Assembly (NCBI GenBank): GCA_934667465.1 | Contig: CAKUMG010000009.1 | Span: 1 to 23,510, forward strand | Reading direction: 5' to 3' | Origin: an uncultured Actinoplanes sp. | GTDB lineage: Bacteria > Actinomycetota > Actinomycetes > Mycobacteriales > Micromonosporaceae | Length of the DNA: 23,510 nucleotides | Shown: positions 8,005 through 15,673 of the stretch, one piece after another | How positions within the stretch are numbered: the stretch's first letter is position 1 | Layout: each line of letters opens with the position of its first letter | The notes under the pieces: model-generated | What the model was told of the DNA's origin: nothing | Database searches by the model: none | The model's input: the letters and a program-made list of their open reading frames with translations, nothing else | Made by a program: the position numbers and the translations under genes

Positions 8005-8589
8005 TCAGGCGTTCATGAGCCCGAGCATCTGCTGGATCTGATCGGTGCGGCTCTCCTTGACCCGGGCGGCGAACGCCTTGGTCTCCGGGTTGCTCCCGTC
8101 CGCCGCCACCATGGCGGCCATCTCGACCGCGTTGTGCTGGTGGGCGACGAAGAGGTTGAGGAAGGCCGTCTCGAATTCGGAACCCGAGGCCTTGCCCAGC
8201 GCCTCGATCTCGGCGGGGCCGGTGGCGGGGAGGCCGCCGTGGTCGGCGTGGGCGCTGGGGGCGTGGTCCACGGTGGTGGGCTGCTTCCAGTCGGTGAGCC
8301 AGCCCTTCATCATGGTGACCTCGTCGGACTGGGTGGCGTCCACGGCCTGGGCCAGGGTCTTGATGTCGTCGCGCTCGGAGTTCTTCTCGGCGAGGCGGAC
8401 CATTTCGAGGCCCTGTTCGTGGTGCGCCACCATCATCTGGAGGTACATCACGTCGGTGTCGTTGTGGTCGCCTTCGGCGCGGATCTCGGCGACGGCGGAC
8501 TGGGTGGCCTGGGGCGTGGGCTGGGGGGCCGTGCCGCAGGCGCTGAGCAGGAGGGCGCCGGCCAGGGCGGCGGTCAGGCGGCGCTTCAC
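8005..8589 (-). CDS. DUF305 family lipoprotein, possible copper-binding protein
   Basis: The start is taken as the GTG at 8589, whose last bases overlap the TGA of the upstream monooxygenase gene (GTGA). From there the 194-residue product begins MKRRLTAALAGALLLSAC, a lipoprotein signal with the lipidated cysteine at position 18. A longer open frame upstream would bury this signal. The mature part shows the two-fold DUF305 pattern: MMVAHHEQGLEMV in the first half and FVAHQHNAVEMAAM in the second, both rich in His and Met, with a His-rich segment HAPSAHADH between. Some DUF305 proteins, such as cyanobacterial CopM, bind copper. Translational coupling to a copper-dependent monooxygenase suggests copper supply or storage at the outer face of the membrane; that role is inferred. 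The coding end faces the 7835-7868 hairpin. Confidence 0.85.
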   Translation of the reverse strand: MKRRLTAALAGALLLSACGTAPQPTPQATQSAVAEIRAEGDHNDTDVMYLQMMVAHHEQGLEMVRLAEKNSERDDIKTLAQAVDATQSDEVTMMKGWLTDWKQPTTVDHAPSAHADHGGLPATGPAEIEALGKASGSEFETAFLNLFVAHQHNAVEMAAMVAADGSNPETKAFAARVKESRTDQIQQMLGLMNA

Positions 8590-9386
8590 AGCGGGAGCCA
8601 GAGGGCGGCGGTGTAGATGGACGGCTCCCAGCTGCGGAGCGAGGTGTGGCCCTGGCGGCACTCGTACTTCTTGCCCTCGTAGGTCACCTCGTCGCCGGTC
8701 TTGTACGCCACGTTCGCCGCCCAGTCACCGGAGGCGGGCGCGGCCGGGGAAGAAACAACAGGCGCCGAGGAAGAAGGCGCGGACGTAGCGGGGGCGGACG
8801 TAGCAGGAGCGGTGGGGGCCGCGGAAGAACGGGAAGGCGACGGGGAAGGCGCGGGCGCGGGGTTGGCGGAAGAACCGCCGCCGACGTTGAGGTCGATGCA
8901 GCTGTAGAACGCCATCGGGGTGTCGCCGATGTTCCAGACCGCGAGCACCTTCTGCCGCCCCGGGAATCCGCTCAGGTCCACGTTGTGCGTCACGACCGCG
9001 TCCGGCTGCTGGTTGCCCCCGTCAACGGTGGCGACCTTCTTGCCACCGATGAAGTACTCCCAGTTGCTGGTGCGGTGGCGCGCCGTCATGACCCAGGTGA
9101 AGGTGGCGTTCGTGCCGACCGCCTTGGCCGGCCAGTTGCGGCTCTCGTCGGCGAGCACCGAGAACTGCGGGAGGCCGCCGTCGCAGGACTTGAGGCCCTT
9201 GGTGCCTTCGACGCTCTGCGGCTCGAACTGGATGTTGCCGCAGTCCTTGACCGCGCCGGACGCGCAGGTGGCCTGGCGGCTCGGCGGGCCGGAGACGTAG
9301 CCGTGGGCCATCGCCGGTGACGTCACGGCCAGCGTCGAGCCGATCGCTCCGAGTGTGATCAGCGGATAGGCGATCGACCTGCGCAT
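8586..9386 (-). CDS. AA10 lytic polysaccharide monooxygenase with C-terminal CBM5/12 domain
   Basis: The ATG at 9386 is preceded by GGGAGAACC at good spacing; the frame extends further upstream but only this start gives a signal peptide. The 266-residue precursor is cut after AMA, leaving His28 as the mature N-terminus (HGYVSGPPSR), one arm of the copper histidine brace. His104 in TARHRTSNWEY is the second. Cysteines at 41, 49 and 68 and the AFYSCIDLNV strand fit family AA10. A Ser/Ala/Pro/Thr linker (about 175-217) leads to a chitin/cellulose-binding module of family 5/12 (about 218-266) with the expected Trp, GDEVTY, HTS, WEPS and ALW positions. The enzyme oxidatively cleaves crystalline chitin or cellulose outside the cell; the binding module favours chitin, but the substrate is not certain. 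It lies 86 nt after the histidine kinase gene, on the same strand, and is coupled to the DUF305 lipoprotein. Confidence 0.93.
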   Translation of the reverse strand: MRRSIAYPLITLGAIGSTLAVTSPAMAHGYVSGPPSRQATCASGAVKDCGNIQFEPQSVEGTKGLKSCDGGLPQFSVLADESRNWPAKAVGTNATFTWVMTARHRTSNWEYFIGGKKVATVDGGNQQPDAVVTHNVDLSGFPGRQKVLAVWNIGDTPMAFYSCIDLNVGGGSSANPAPAPSPSPSRSSAAPTAPATSAPATSAPSSSAPVVSSPAAPASGDWAANVAYKTGDEVTYEGKKYECRQGHTSLRSWEPSIYTAALWLPL

Positions 9387-9471
9387 GTGGTTCTCCCGAC
9401 GTCGAGTTGCGGTGACGGCGGGAAAGTTATCCGGGCTTTCCATAACGGAGCCTTAAAGGCGCCGGAAAGAC

Positions 9472-10800
9472 TCATGAAGCCCGTCGGCGACGGCCGACCG
9501 TGCGGGTCTGCAGGGTCGGCAGGTCGGCGGGATCCAGGGTGCCGAACACCATCCCGATCCGCGCGCCGCCCAGCGGGCTGCGGGAGATCTCCATCCGGCC
9601 GCCCGCCTCGGACGCGACGCGCCGGACGATGTCGAGGCCGAGGCCCGTGGAGCCGGCACCGCTGACCCCGCGCTGCACGGCCTTGGCCGGGTCGGCGATG
9701 CCCGGGCCGGCGTCGTCGACCAGCAGGCCGGCCGGGGAGACGGTCACCCGGAACGCCACGCCCTCCGGGGTGTGCGCGAAGACGTTGCCCAGCAGCGAGT
9801 CCACGGCCAGGATCAGCTCGCTGCGCGACAGCGGCACGGGCACCGGCGTCTGCCCGCCCACCACCTCCCACGGCCGCTGCTGGTCCTCGGCCAGCGCGGA
9901 CCAGAAGGCGAGGCGGTCGGCGAGCACCTCCACCAGGTCGGACTCCTCGCTGCCGCGGTCCTGGACGCCGAGCCGGGCGCCCGCGATGATCGCTTCGAGC
10001 TCCTCGTCGAGCATGTCGCAGGCCTGGCGCATCCGTTCGGCGAGCGGGCCGGGCGGCATCCCGTCGGCGTCGAGGCGCAGCGCGGTCAGCGGGGTCCGCA
10101 GCCGGTGCGAGAGGTCCGCCGCCAGCTCGCGCTCGTTGTCGAGGAGCCGCCGCAGATCGGCGGCCATCGAGTTGAAGGCGTCGGCGGCGTCGCGCAGTTC
10201 CCGGGGACCGGAGGGCTCCACCCGTACGCTGAGATCGCCCGCACCCAATCGCCGGCTCGACCCCGCCAGCTCACGCGTGGCGCGGACCAGACGGGCGCCC
10301 AGCCGGTCGGCGAAGAGCACCGAGCCGGCGACCAGCACCAGGGCCAGGGCGCCGAGCGCGAGCCAGGCGCTCCAGACGCCGCGCCGCATCTCCGCGTCCG
10401 GCACGTAGACCTCGATCACCACCGAGCGCCCGTCGCTGAGCACGCTGGGTTGCAGATAGGCGAGCCCGCCCGGGGCCGGGGCGCTCGCAGCGCGCCGGAT
10501 CTGCCCGGCCCGTTCGATCTCCGCGCTCGAGACGTGCGACGTACCGACCGGGTCGATGCCGGGCAGGTGCACCGCGAGCCGTCCCGCACTGCCGGCGACG
10601 GTGCTGGCCACGGCGCTGGTCAGCAGCTGCGGGTCGGGGTTCACCGCCAGGGCCGCCACGATCGCCGCCGCCTGCTGCCGGGCGTCGCCGAGCGCCCGGT
10701 CATGCGCGATCTTGCCGGTGGCATAGATCAGCGGTACGAGGAACGCCAGCGCGACCATCGACGTGATGGCCAGCGCGAGCCGGTTGAGCCGCCACCTCAC
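9472..10800 (-). CDS. Two-component sensor histidine kinase
   Basis: The start is the GTG at 10800, overlapping the response regulator stop (GTGA). The 442-residue protein has a transmembrane segment at about 8-28, an extracytoplasmic sensor region of about 115 residues, and a second transmembrane segment at about 144-164. A HAMP domain follows to about 220, then the dimerisation box LSHRLRTPLTALR with the phospho-accepting His232. The ATPase domain has the N box (LLGNVFAHTP), G1 (VDDAGPGI) and G2 (GSTGLGLDIV). The sensor region has no recognisable ligand-binding motif, so the signal is unknown. Co-orientation with the downstream monooxygenase and DUF305 genes makes control of that pair by substrate or copper an open possibility; this is inference from position only. 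Confidence 0.92.
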   Translation of the reverse strand: MRWRLNRLALAITSMVALAFLVPLIYATGKIAHDRALGDARQQAAAIVAALAVNPDPQLLTSAVASTVAGSAGRLAVHLPGIDPVGTSHVSSAEIERAGQIRRAASAPAPGGLAYLQPSVLSDGRSVVIEVYVPDAEMRRGVWSAWLALGALALVLVAGSVLFADRLGARLVRATRELAGSSRRLGAGDLSVRVEPSGPRELRDAADAFNSMAADLRRLLDNERELAADLSHRLRTPLTALRLDADGMPPGPLAERMRQACDMLDEELEAIIAGARLGVQDRGSEESDLVEVLADRLAFWSALAEDQQRPWEVVGGQTPVPVPLSRSELILAVDSLLGNVFAHTPEGVAFRVTVSPAGLLVDDAGPGIADPAKAVQRGVSGAGSTGLGLDIVRRVASEAGGRMEISRSPLGGARIGMVFGTLDPADLPTLQTRTVGRRRRAS

Positions 10801-11483
10801 TTCGGTTCGACCATCATCACGCCGACCCCGCGCACGGTGTGCAGGAACCTCGGTGCCGCCGCCGTCTCGCCCAGCTTGCGCCGCAGCCAGCTGATGTGGA
10901 CGTCGATCGTCTGCTCCTCGCCGATCCGGGTCTGGTTCCAGACCTCGGTGAGCAGCTCGCGCCGGCTGACCACCTGGCCCACCCGCTCGGCGAGGTAGGT
11001 CAGCACGTCGAACTCGCGCCGCGTCAGCTGCAGCGGCTCGCCGCGCAGGGCGACCCGGCGCTGGCGCGGGCTGATCTCCAGCTCCCCGACCGTGATCACG
11101 GGCGGTGTCGTCTCCACCGCGACCTGGGTGCGCCTCAGCACCGCGGCGATCCGCGCGAGGATGTGCCCGGCGGAGAACGGCTTGGTCACGTAGTCGTCGG
11201 CGCCGTCGCTCAGCAGCTGGATGATGTCGGCCTCGGAGCGGCGCGCGGTCGCGACGATCACCGGAACCGTCGACACGGAACGCATCATCCGCAGCGCGTC
11301 GGTGCCGTCGATGTCGGGCAGCCCGAGGTCGAGGATCACCAGGTCGGGGCGCTCCTCGGTGATGATTTTCAGCGCCGCGGTGGCCTGGCCGACGGGCCGC
11401 ACGACATGCCCCGCGTCGCTGAGCGCCCGGCACAGCGCCGCGGTGATGTTGCGGTCGTCCTCGACCAACAGGATCAACGCCAT
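10797..11483 (-). CDS. OmpR-family response regulator
   Basis: The ATG at 11483 is preceded by AGGGTGG at 5-nt spacing. The 228-residue protein has a receiver domain with acidic pocket Glu8-Asp9-Asp10, phospho-acceptor Asp52 (LVILDLGLPD), the conserved Thr in IVATAR and the Lys in DDYVTKPFS. After a short linker comes a winged-helix DNA-binding domain (about 130-225) with the RREFDVLTYLAE, TIDVHISWLRRKL and TVRGVGVMM motifs typical of OmpR/PhoB proteins. Its end overlaps the kinase start, so the two are made together. Divergent from it, only 36 nt away, is a gene for a membrane-anchored protein that could be a target. Confidence 0.94.
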   Translation of the reverse strand: MALILLVEDDRNITAALCRALSDAGHVVRPVGQATAALKIITEERPDLVILDLGLPDIDGTDALRMMRSVSTVPVIVATARRSEADIIQLLSDGADDYVTKPFSAGHILARIAAVLRRTQVAVETTPPVITVGELEISPRQRRVALRGEPLQLTRREFDVLTYLAERVGQVVSRRELLTEVWNQTRIGEEQTIDVHISWLRRKLGETAAAPRFLHTVRGVGVMMVEPK

Positions 11484-11491
11484 GGCGACCA

Positions 11492-11499
11492 CCCTAGGG
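11492..11499. promoter_or_regulatory. Palindrome in a 36-bp divergent intergenic region
   Basis: CCCTAGGG is a perfect 8-bp palindrome between the response regulator start (11483, minus) and the membrane-anchored protein start (11520, plus). It overlaps the likely Shine-Dalgarno of the regulator gene. With so little space, promoters of both genes must overlap each other or the coding regions. An operator role is only a possibility. Confidence 0.25.
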
Positions 11500-11519
11500 G
11501 TTGATGTAAGCATGACCCC

Positions 11520-12146
11520 GTGCGATCTCCCCGAGGCCTGCTGCCCGCGCTGGGCTGGTGCGCGGCCACGATGACCAGCATCGCGCTCGCGTGGGTCGCG
11601 ATGACGCCCGTGCTGCGGACGGCTACCGACGACGAGGGCACGCTCGTGTCGCTCGATCAGCTGCGGGACACCGGCGAGACCCTGCCCACCCCGATGCCGT
11701 CCGCCTCGTCGGCGCCGGCCACGCGGGAGTCGGCCTCGGGGGAAGCGAGCACGAGCCGCACGCCGACCCGCACGAAGAGCTCGTCCGCGGCGCCGGCGAC
11801 GAGCACGACGCCGCCGGAGAGCAAGACCCCGGCGAAGAGCAGGACCCCGGTGCAGAAGCCGACCACCACGACCGAGGACGGCTGGACGGTGACCACGGGC
11901 GGTGACGGTGCCCGTACCTATGTGCGCTCTTTCCAGGTCGAGGGCGGGCGAACCGTCATCCGCGCGACGAACGGGGTGATCGAGCTCGTCACGGCGACGC
12001 CGGCGAACGGGTTCTCGGTGGCGACCGTGCAGAACACGCCGGACAACCTCGCCGTGTACTTCAACGAGACCAACCACAGCTTCATCGTGCACGTGGTGTG
12101 GCAGGCCGGGAAGCCGTTCCCGCAGGTCAGCGAGGTCGGCGCTTGA
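11520..12146 (+). CDS. Membrane-anchored protein of unknown function with Thr/Ser/Pro-rich stalk
   Basis: The 208-residue product starts at a GTG; an ATG 8 nt upstream is out of frame. Residues 7-32 (LLPALGWCAATMTSIALAWVAM) form one hydrophobic segment that would act as a signal anchor. A low-complexity stalk rich in Ser, Thr, Pro, Ala and Lys covers about residues 50-115. The C-terminal domain (about 118-205) has alternating strand-like sequence, for example RTVIRATNGVIELVTATP and SFIVHVVWQAG, and would lie outside the membrane. I do not recognise its family. It is divergent from an OmpR-type regulator with only 36 nt between them, so it may be regulated by, or be an accessory sensor for, that two-component system. 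Its stop codon lies within the -35 element proposed for the next gene. Confidence 0.75.
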   Translation: MRSPRGLLPALGWCAATMTSIALAWVAMTPVLRTATDDEGTLVSLDQLRDTGETLPTPMPSASSAPATRESASGEASTSRTPTRTKSSSAAPATSTTPPESKTPAKSRTPVQKPTTTTEDGWTVTTGGDGARTYVRSFQVEGGRTVIRATNGVIELVTATPANGFSVATVQNTPDNLAVYFNETNHSFIVHVVWQAGKPFPQVSEVGA

Positions 12147-12172
12147 CGGTCGGTGCCACCGCGCCCTAGCGT
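12143..12172 (+). promoter_or_regulatory. Housekeeping-sigma promoter for the rhamnosidase gene
   Basis: TTGACG at 12143-12148 and TAGCGT at 12167-12172 are separated by 18 nt and match the actinomycete HrdB-type consensus (TTGACN, TAGNNT). The -35 overlaps the stop codon of the preceding gene. The transcription start would fall near 12179, leaving a leader of about 68 nt that contains the inverted repeat described next. Confidence 0.55.
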
Positions 12173-12182
12173 CGTCGGCACG

Positions 12183-12212
12183 CATCCAGCGAAACATTTC
12201 AATGTCTGGATG
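12183..12212. promoter_or_regulatory. Nested inverted repeat, candidate operator of the rhamnosidase gene
   Basis: CATCCAG (12183-12189) pairs with CTGGATG (12206-12212), and inside it ACATT (12194-12198) pairs with AATGT (12201-12205), leaving an asymmetric 4-nt bulge. It lies just after the predicted transcription start, a position where repressor binding would block transcription. The core also contains GAAACATTTC, which resembles the GAAA-NN-TTTC type sequences reported upstream of actinomycete hemicellulase genes. It could instead act as an RNA hairpin in the leader. Confidence 0.45.
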
Positions 12213-12246
12213 CCACAGGATCCTCAGCCAGCGAGGGAACGCGCCG

Positions 12247-14892
12247 ATGACCACGAGCTCCGTCCGCCGCCTCGGCCTCGTCGCCGCGGCCCTCGTCCCC
12301 GCCCTGCTGGCGGCCCCGCTTCCCGCGGCGGCGGCCCGCACAAACGCACCCCTCGCGCCCACCGCACTCACTGTCGGCGACCGGAGCGCTCCCCTCGGCG
12401 TCGACGGCACGCCGCTCTTCGGCTGGCAGCCGCGGGATCGCGACGCCGGCGAGCGCCAGACCGCGTACCAGATCAAGGTCTTCCCGCCCGGCAGTCCGCA
12501 TCCGCTCTGGGACAGCGGCAGGACACCGTCGGACAAGACCGCATTCGTCCCGTACGCCGGCCCGCCGCTCACCGCCGGCGGCACCTTCCACTGGACGGTC
12601 CGGACCTGGGACAAGACCGGCCGGCAGTCGCCCTGGGCGGCGGCTCTCTTCGGCACGGGCCTGCCCGCCGACCAGTGGCAGGCGCAGTGGATCCGCCGCA
12701 CGACCGCCGACAAGGACGACTACACGCTGGCGCGCAAGGAGTTCACGGTCGGCACCGGGCGGGTCGTCCGGGCGCGCCTCTATCTTTCCGCGGCCCACCA
12801 GTACCGCGCGTTCCTCGACGGACGGCCTGTGGACAGCGGGCCGGCGTTCGCGTACCCCGGCGAGGGCTACTACCAGGTCACGGACGTCACGAACGCCGTA
12901 CGAGCGGGTAAGAAGTCTGCTTTGGGGGTGCTTTATCACTGGTACGGTCCCGGGCAGGGACGTCCCGCGGGCGAGCCGGGCCTCCTGGCCCGCCTCGTGA
13001 TCGATCACGCGGACGGCTCCCGGCAGGTCGTGGTCTCCGACGACACCTGGCGCACCACCCGCGGTCCCTGGCTGGCGGCGGCGTACCGCAACGGCGACGG
13101 CCGCGACTACATCGAGCACATCGACGGCGCCCTGGCCGCGGCTCAAGAGGGCTGGAACGCGCCCGGCTTCGACGACTCCTCGTGGCAGCAGGTCCAGGTC
13201 GGCGACGCGGTTCCGGTGCTGCGGCCCCAGCAGACCCGGCAGCGCTACACGACGATCCGCCCGGTCAGCGTCACGACCCTGCCCTCGGGCGCGGTCGTGG
13301 CCGACTTCGGCAAGATCATCCCGGCCGTCCCCCGGGTCCGCTTCCGCGACGGCGTCGCCGGCACCAGGATCGACCTGGTCGCGGGCTACCTGCTCAACGC
13401 CGACGGCACCGTTTCCAACAGACCGCAGGACAACCAGCAGACAGACCTCTCCTACTCGTACGCGGCACGCGCCGGCGATCAGACGTTCGAGCCCTTCACG
13501 TACGAGGCCTTCCGGTACCTGCAGGTCAGCACGCCCGGGGACATCTCGGCCGTGATCGAGCACACCGACACCGACCCCTCCCGGGCGGCGACGTTCGACA
13601 GCTCCGACGACACCCTCGACGCGGTGTTCACCCTGATGCAGCGCTCGGCCCTCTATTCCGCGCAACAGCAGTACCTCGACACCCCGACCCGGGAGAAGGG
13701 CCAGTTCCTCGCCGACTCGGTCGACATCTCGCGCGCCCTCATGGACGGCGCCGGCGACCGGGCGCTGACCGCGCGCGTGATCCGTGAGTTCGTCGCCTCG
13801 CAGCGGCGCTACTGGCCCGACGGCCGCCTCAACGCGGTCTACCCCAACGGCGACGGCAAGCGCGACATCCCCGACTTCACCGAGATGTTCCCGGCCTGGG
13901 TCTGGGATTACTACGTCGCCTCCGGTGACAGCACCCTGCTCGCCGAGGCCTACCCGGCCTCCGCCGCGATCGCCGACTACGTGCGGCGCTACCGCGACCC
14001 CGCCACCGGCCTGGTCACCAACCTCGAGGGCGGCAGCGGCCCCTACCTGTACGGCATCATCGACTGGCCCAACCGCTACGGCTACGACACCGCGACGGCG
14101 GCCCGCACCACGGTCAACATCCTCGCCGTGGACGCGCTGCGCAGCACGGCCCGCCAGGCCACCGCCCTGGGCCGACCGCGGGCGGAGATCGACGCCCTCA
14201 CGGCCGACGCGGACGCCCTCGTGACCGCGATCAACGCCCGGCTCCGCCGCCCCGACGGCATCTATGTGGACGGTCTCGGCAGCGCCAACGCTTCGCAGAT
14301 CGCCAACGCCTACCCCCTCGCGTACGGGTTGACGGCGGACCGGGCGGTCACCGACCACGTCATCTCGCTGGGCCTGCGGATGGGCCCGATGACCGCGGAC
14401 CTGCTGCTGACGGCTCTGCACCGGTCGGGCCGCGACGACCAGGTCCTCACCCGCCTCCCCGACGAGACCCTGGGCTGGGCCAACATCCTCGCCCGCGGCG
14501 GCACCTTCACCTGGGAGTCCTGGGAGGCCCCGGAACGCGGCGAGAGCATGTCCCACGGCTGGGGCAGCGCCGCCCTCACCGACCTCCAGCAAGACCTGCT
14601 CGGAGTGCAGGTCACCAGCCCCGCCGCTCGTACGCTGCGCATCGCCCCGCCACGCGGCACCACCCTGACCCACGCCGCGGGCACGCTCTGGACGCAGGCC
14701 GGCACGGTCGGCGTCCGCTGGACCACTCGCGGCGTCGCTGTGGACCTGCCGGTGAACGTGACCGCCTCGGTGCACGTGCCGCTGACCGACGGCCGCCGCC
14801 CGGTCGTGACCGGGGCCGCGCAGTTCGAGCGGATCAGCGACGGCGCCGCCGTCTACCGGGTCGGCTCGGGGCACACGACGTTCCGCTCCTGA
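12247..14892 (+). CDS. Secreted alpha-L-rhamnosidase, glycoside hydrolase family 78
   Basis: The ATG at 12247 follows GAGGGA at suitable spacing and gives a typical signal peptide (MTTSSVRRLGLVAAALVPAL, then a PAAAA cleavage region); the frame is open slightly upstream without a good start. The 881-residue product has the bacterial GH78 layout: an N-terminal beta domain with fibronectin-like features, a lectin-like domain (QWIRR, ARLYLSAAHQYRAFLDG), a further beta domain (PSGAVVADFGKIIPAV), the (alpha/alpha)6 catalytic domain, and a C-terminal beta domain. TPTREKGQFLADS at 479-491 is the conserved acidic loop (Glu483, Asp490). Glu757 in GGTFTWESWE corresponds to the general base in the usual GATTxWExW motif. 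It releases terminal alpha-L-rhamnose from plant polysaccharides, flavonoid glycosides or similar substrates outside the cell. No transporter or rhamnose catabolism genes are adjacent. Confidence 0.93.
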   Translation: MTTSSVRRLGLVAAALVPALLAAPLPAAAARTNAPLAPTALTVGDRSAPLGVDGTPLFGWQPRDRDAGERQTAYQIKVFPPGSPHPLWDSGRTPSDKTAFVPYAGPPLTAGGTFHWTVRTWDKTGRQSPWAAALFGTGLPADQWQAQWIRRTTADKDDYTLARKEFTVGTGRVVRARLYLSAAHQYRAFLDGRPVDSGPAFAYPGEGYYQVTDVTNAVRAGKKSALGVLYHWYGPGQGRPAGEPGLLARLVIDHADGSRQVVVSDDTWRTTRGPWLAAAYRNGDGRDYIEHIDGALAAAQEGWNAPGFDDSSWQQVQVGDAVPVLRPQQTRQRYTTIRPVSVTTLPSGAVVADFGKIIPAVPRVRFRDGVAGTRIDLVAGYLLNADGTVSNRPQDNQQTDLSYSYAARAGDQTFEPFTYEAFRYLQVSTPGDISAVIEHTDTDPSRAATFDSSDDTLDAVFTLMQRSALYSAQQQYLDTPTREKGQFLADSVDISRALMDGAGDRALTARVIREFVASQRRYWPDGRLNAVYPNGDGKRDIPDFTEMFPAWVWDYYVASGDSTLLAEAYPASAAIADYVRRYRDPATGLVTNLEGGSGPYLYGIIDWPNRYGYDTATAARTTVNILAVDALRSTARQATALGRPRAEIDALTADADALVTAINARLRRPDGIYVDGLGSANASQIANAYPLAYGLTADRAVTDHVISLGLRMGPMTADLLLTALHRSGRDDQVLTRLPDETLGWANILARGGTFTWESWEAPERGESMSHGWGSAALTDLQQDLLGVQVTSPAARTLRIAPPRGTTLTHAAGTLWTQAGTVGVRWTTRGVAVDLPVNVTASVHVPLTDGRRPVVTGAAQFERISDGAAVYRVGSGHTTFRS

Positions 14893-15581
14893 GGCGCTGT
14901 GGCCCACACCCTGATCACCACGTCGTGCGCGAGCTCGTCGTTGAGCAGCCGGTGCAGTTCGAGGTCGACGATCCGGTCGTCGGCGGGGTGGAACGGGTTT
15001 GCGGGTCGGGGCGTGCCGAGCACCGGCCCCAGCGCGTCGATCGCCGGCTTCCACAGCGCCGCCCAGTTGCGCCGCCCGGACACCTCGAACTGGATCCGCA
15101 CGGCGACCGGCCCGCCGGGTAGCGGCTCAGCGACGGCATCGTGGCAGGCCCGGTGGATGGTCTGTTTCCAGGCGAGCGACTGCACCGACACCGACGTGTG
15201 CACCTCCACCAGCGGCGGCTCGTCGGCATCGAAGGCGACGGCGGGGGCGACGGCGATGGTCGAGCCCTGCTGGTGCACCTTGCGGCCGAACATCGCCGCG
15301 ATCCGCCCGGGATCTAACCGGCGGGCCAGCGGGTACAGGTAGTTGTCGAGATCCCGCCCGCCGCTGTCCAGCGGAACGTCGTCCTTCAACCCGACGACGA
15401 GTTCGACGGCGCTCGGCTGCTCCGGCGGCCACGCGCCGGCCAGCCGCTTCTCGACCTCGTCGAGATAGGCGCGCAGCCGCAGCCGGTCAGGATGGTCGGC
15501 GGCGTCCCAGCTCTCCAGCACGGGATCGCCGGGCAGGTCTCTCCGTGCCGCGGTGTGAGGTCTCGCATAGAGCCCGTTCAC
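14853..15581 (-). CDS. Uncharacterised protein with RusA-like sequence features
   Basis: Chosen start is the GTG at 15581 (MNGLYARPHTAARRDLPGDP), about 242 residues; a GTG at 15590 and an ATG at 15620 are alternatives, and none has a strong ribosome binding site. The protein is soluble. Two parts recall the RusA Holliday-junction resolvase pattern, in which acidic residues follow a DxDN motif and a later DD: GGRDLDNYLYPLARRL in the first half, and LWKPAIDALGPVLG followed by HPADDRIVDLELHRL near the C-terminus. The protein is about twice RusA's usual length, and I cannot confirm that the fold or activity is conserved. Its last 40 bases overlap the end of the rhamnosidase gene on the opposite strand. 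It is divergent from the GTPase locus. No prophage genes are nearby to support a recombination role. Confidence 0.7.
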   Translation of the reverse strand: MNGLYARPHTAARRDLPGDPVLESWDAADHPDRLRLRAYLDEVEKRLAGAWPPEQPSAVELVVGLKDDVPLDSGGRDLDNYLYPLARRLDPGRIAAMFGRKVHQQGSTIAVAPAVAFDADEPPLVEVHTSVSVQSLAWKQTIHRACHDAVAEPLPGGPVAVRIQFEVSGRRNWAALWKPAIDALGPVLGTPRPANPFHPADDRIVDLELHRLLNDELAHDVVIRVWATAPQERNVVCPEPTR

Positions 15582-15673
15582 CGTTCCCACTGTTCCAGCG
15601 CTGCGCCCGCAAGTCCACATACCCCCGTACGGAGTCTTGTCGCGAACCCGGGCGTCGCGTAAGAACGATCATC

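Noticed and set aside
7972..8616. A 214-codon plus-strand open frame opposite the DUF305 gene
   Set aside because: It is Gly/Val/His-rich shadow sequence; the minus-strand lipoprotein has a signal peptide and family motifs.
9421..9441. GGAAAG/CTTTCC inverted repeat between the kinase and monooxygenase genes as terminator or operator
   Set aside because: Only 6 bp with a 9-nt loop, no U-run and no clear promoter spacing; too weak to call.
12199..15054. A 951-codon open frame on the minus strand opposite the rhamnosidase
   Set aside because: It mirrors the third-position G+C bias of the real gene, has low-complexity Arg/Gly/Val-rich sequence and no domain; the plus-strand GH78 protein explains the region.
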